Assembly: GCA_902773265.1 (NCBI GenBank)
Contig: CACYDZ010000196.1
Location: 1-5,603 of the forward strand
Direction of reading: 5' to 3'
DNA: 5,603 bases
Source: an uncultured Ruminococcus sp.
Lineage (GTDB): Bacteria; Bacillota; Clostridia; Oscillospirales; Acutalibacteraceae
Shown: one piece after another, positions 5,394-5,603 of the stretch
Layout of the letters: every line of letters starts with the position of its first letter
How positions within the stretch are numbered: position 1 is the first letter of the stretch
Notes under the pieces: generated by a model
Databases searched by the model: none
The model's input: the letters and a program-made list of their open reading frames with translations, nothing else
What the model was told of the DNA's origin: nothing
Program-made: the position numbers and the translations under genes

Positions 5394-5435
5394 ATTTTTA
5401 AAATCAATGTACTTTTAGCACTTGATTTTGAAAAT
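5394..5435. repeat. AT-rich inverted repeat upstream of the gap promoter
   Basis: The arms 5394-5407 (ATTTTTAAAATCAA) and 5422-5435 (TTGATTTTGAAAAT) pair over 14 bases with one T-G wobble, with a 14-base loop that can form a few more pairs (GT/AC, CT/AG). It ends 37 bases before the -35 of the gap promoter. It could be an operator-like or UP-like AT-rich site, or another member of the palindrome cluster; no known regulator site is recognised. Confidence 0.5.
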
Positions 5436-5472
5436 TACCCGTAAATTTTTGGTTAAATTTTTCAATAAATAC

Positions 5473-5501
5473 TTGCAGAAATTTAAAAAATGTATTATAA
5501 T
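5473..5501 (+). promoter_or_regulatory. Sigma-A promoter of gap
   Basis: TTGCAG (5473-5478) and a perfect TATAAT (5496-5501) are separated by exactly 17 bases, the optimal spacing. The upstream flank is A/T-rich (5437-5472), which could act as an UP-type element. Transcription should start near 5508, giving a short leader of about 25 bases before the ribosome binding site and ATG. This fits strong constitutive expression of a glycolytic gene and implies transcription independent of lgt-folD. Confidence 0.85.
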
Positions 5502-5532
5502 TACATTACCTTAAATTTAGGAGGAATTTTTT

Positions 5533-5603
5533 ATGTCAGTAAAAGTTGCAATCAACGGCTTCGGTCGTATCGGTCGTCTTGCTTTCAGACAGATGTTTGA
5601 TGC
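5533..5603 (+). CDS. gap: Glyceraldehyde-3-phosphate dehydrogenase, N-terminal fragment (runs off window)
   Basis: The visible 23 codons give MSVKVAINGFGRIGRLAFRQ followed by MFD. VAINGFGRIGR is the dinucleotide-binding glycine motif at the extreme N terminus of GAPDH, which oxidises glyceraldehyde-3-phosphate to 1,3-bisphosphoglycerate with NAD+ in glycolysis. The ATG is 8 bases after a perfect AGGAGG (5519-5524). The codons used (GGT, CGT, ATC, GGC, AAC, TTC) are those favoured in highly expressed genes and differ from the looser usage of the upstream genes. The remaining roughly 310 residues and the catalytic Cys lie beyond the window, so the isoform cannot be assigned. Confidence 0.95.
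   Translation, partial: MSVKVAINGFGRIGRLAFRQMFD

Overview
The window looks like a chromosomal segment of a low-GC Gram-positive anaerobe, most likely a Clostridia/Oscillospiraceae (Ruminococcus-like) genome. The basis is strong AGGAGG-type ribosome binding sites, AT-rich intergenic DNA with TATAAT promoters, a paired M16 peptidase locus of the Firmicutes type, and the CCCCT...CTCCCC palindromic element scattered in such genomes. The taxonomic call is an inference from style, not a database match.

Layout: positions 1-115 hold a cluster of four small perfect or near-perfect hairpins, followed by AT-rich leader DNA with an extended -10 promoter (about 183-211). Two translationally coupled genes follow. 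The first (273-1559) is an M16 peptidase homologue lacking the zinc site (YmfF type). The second (1559-2854) is its partner with an intact HxxEH zinc motif (YmfH type); the two overlap by one base. A 373-bp gene-free stretch (2855-3227) contains two mutually exclusive RNA hairpins (2873-2935), a MITE-like element with imperfect inverted repeats of about 42 bp (2971-3114), and a small hairpin just before the next ribosome binding site. Then come lgt (3228-4376, prolipoprotein diacylglyceryl transferase with a long charged C-terminal tail) and folD (4391-5245, methylene-THF dehydrogenase/cyclohydrolase), 14 bp apart and probably co-transcribed. After folD, 5247-5435 is packed with palindromes, including a terminator-like hairpin with a T-run and a 79-nt imperfect palindrome. 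A well-formed promoter (TTGCAG-17-TATAAT) then drives gap, of which only the first 23 codons are present.

How the genes relate: YmfF/YmfH form a predicted cytoplasmic M16 heterodimer with one active and one inactive partner. Lgt lipidates lipoprotein precursors at the membrane. FolD makes one-carbon folate intermediates, and GAPDH is glycolytic. The lgt-folD pair looks like an operon, and the M16 pair is upstream on the same strand with no clear independent lgt promoter visible. The protein-coding content is largely housekeeping. The more unusual signals are in the non-coding DNA (modular palindrome clusters on both sides of the block, alternative hairpins and a MITE-like insertion in the lgt leader) and in the extended Lgt tail. 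I do not see convincing evidence for a novel multi-gene system.
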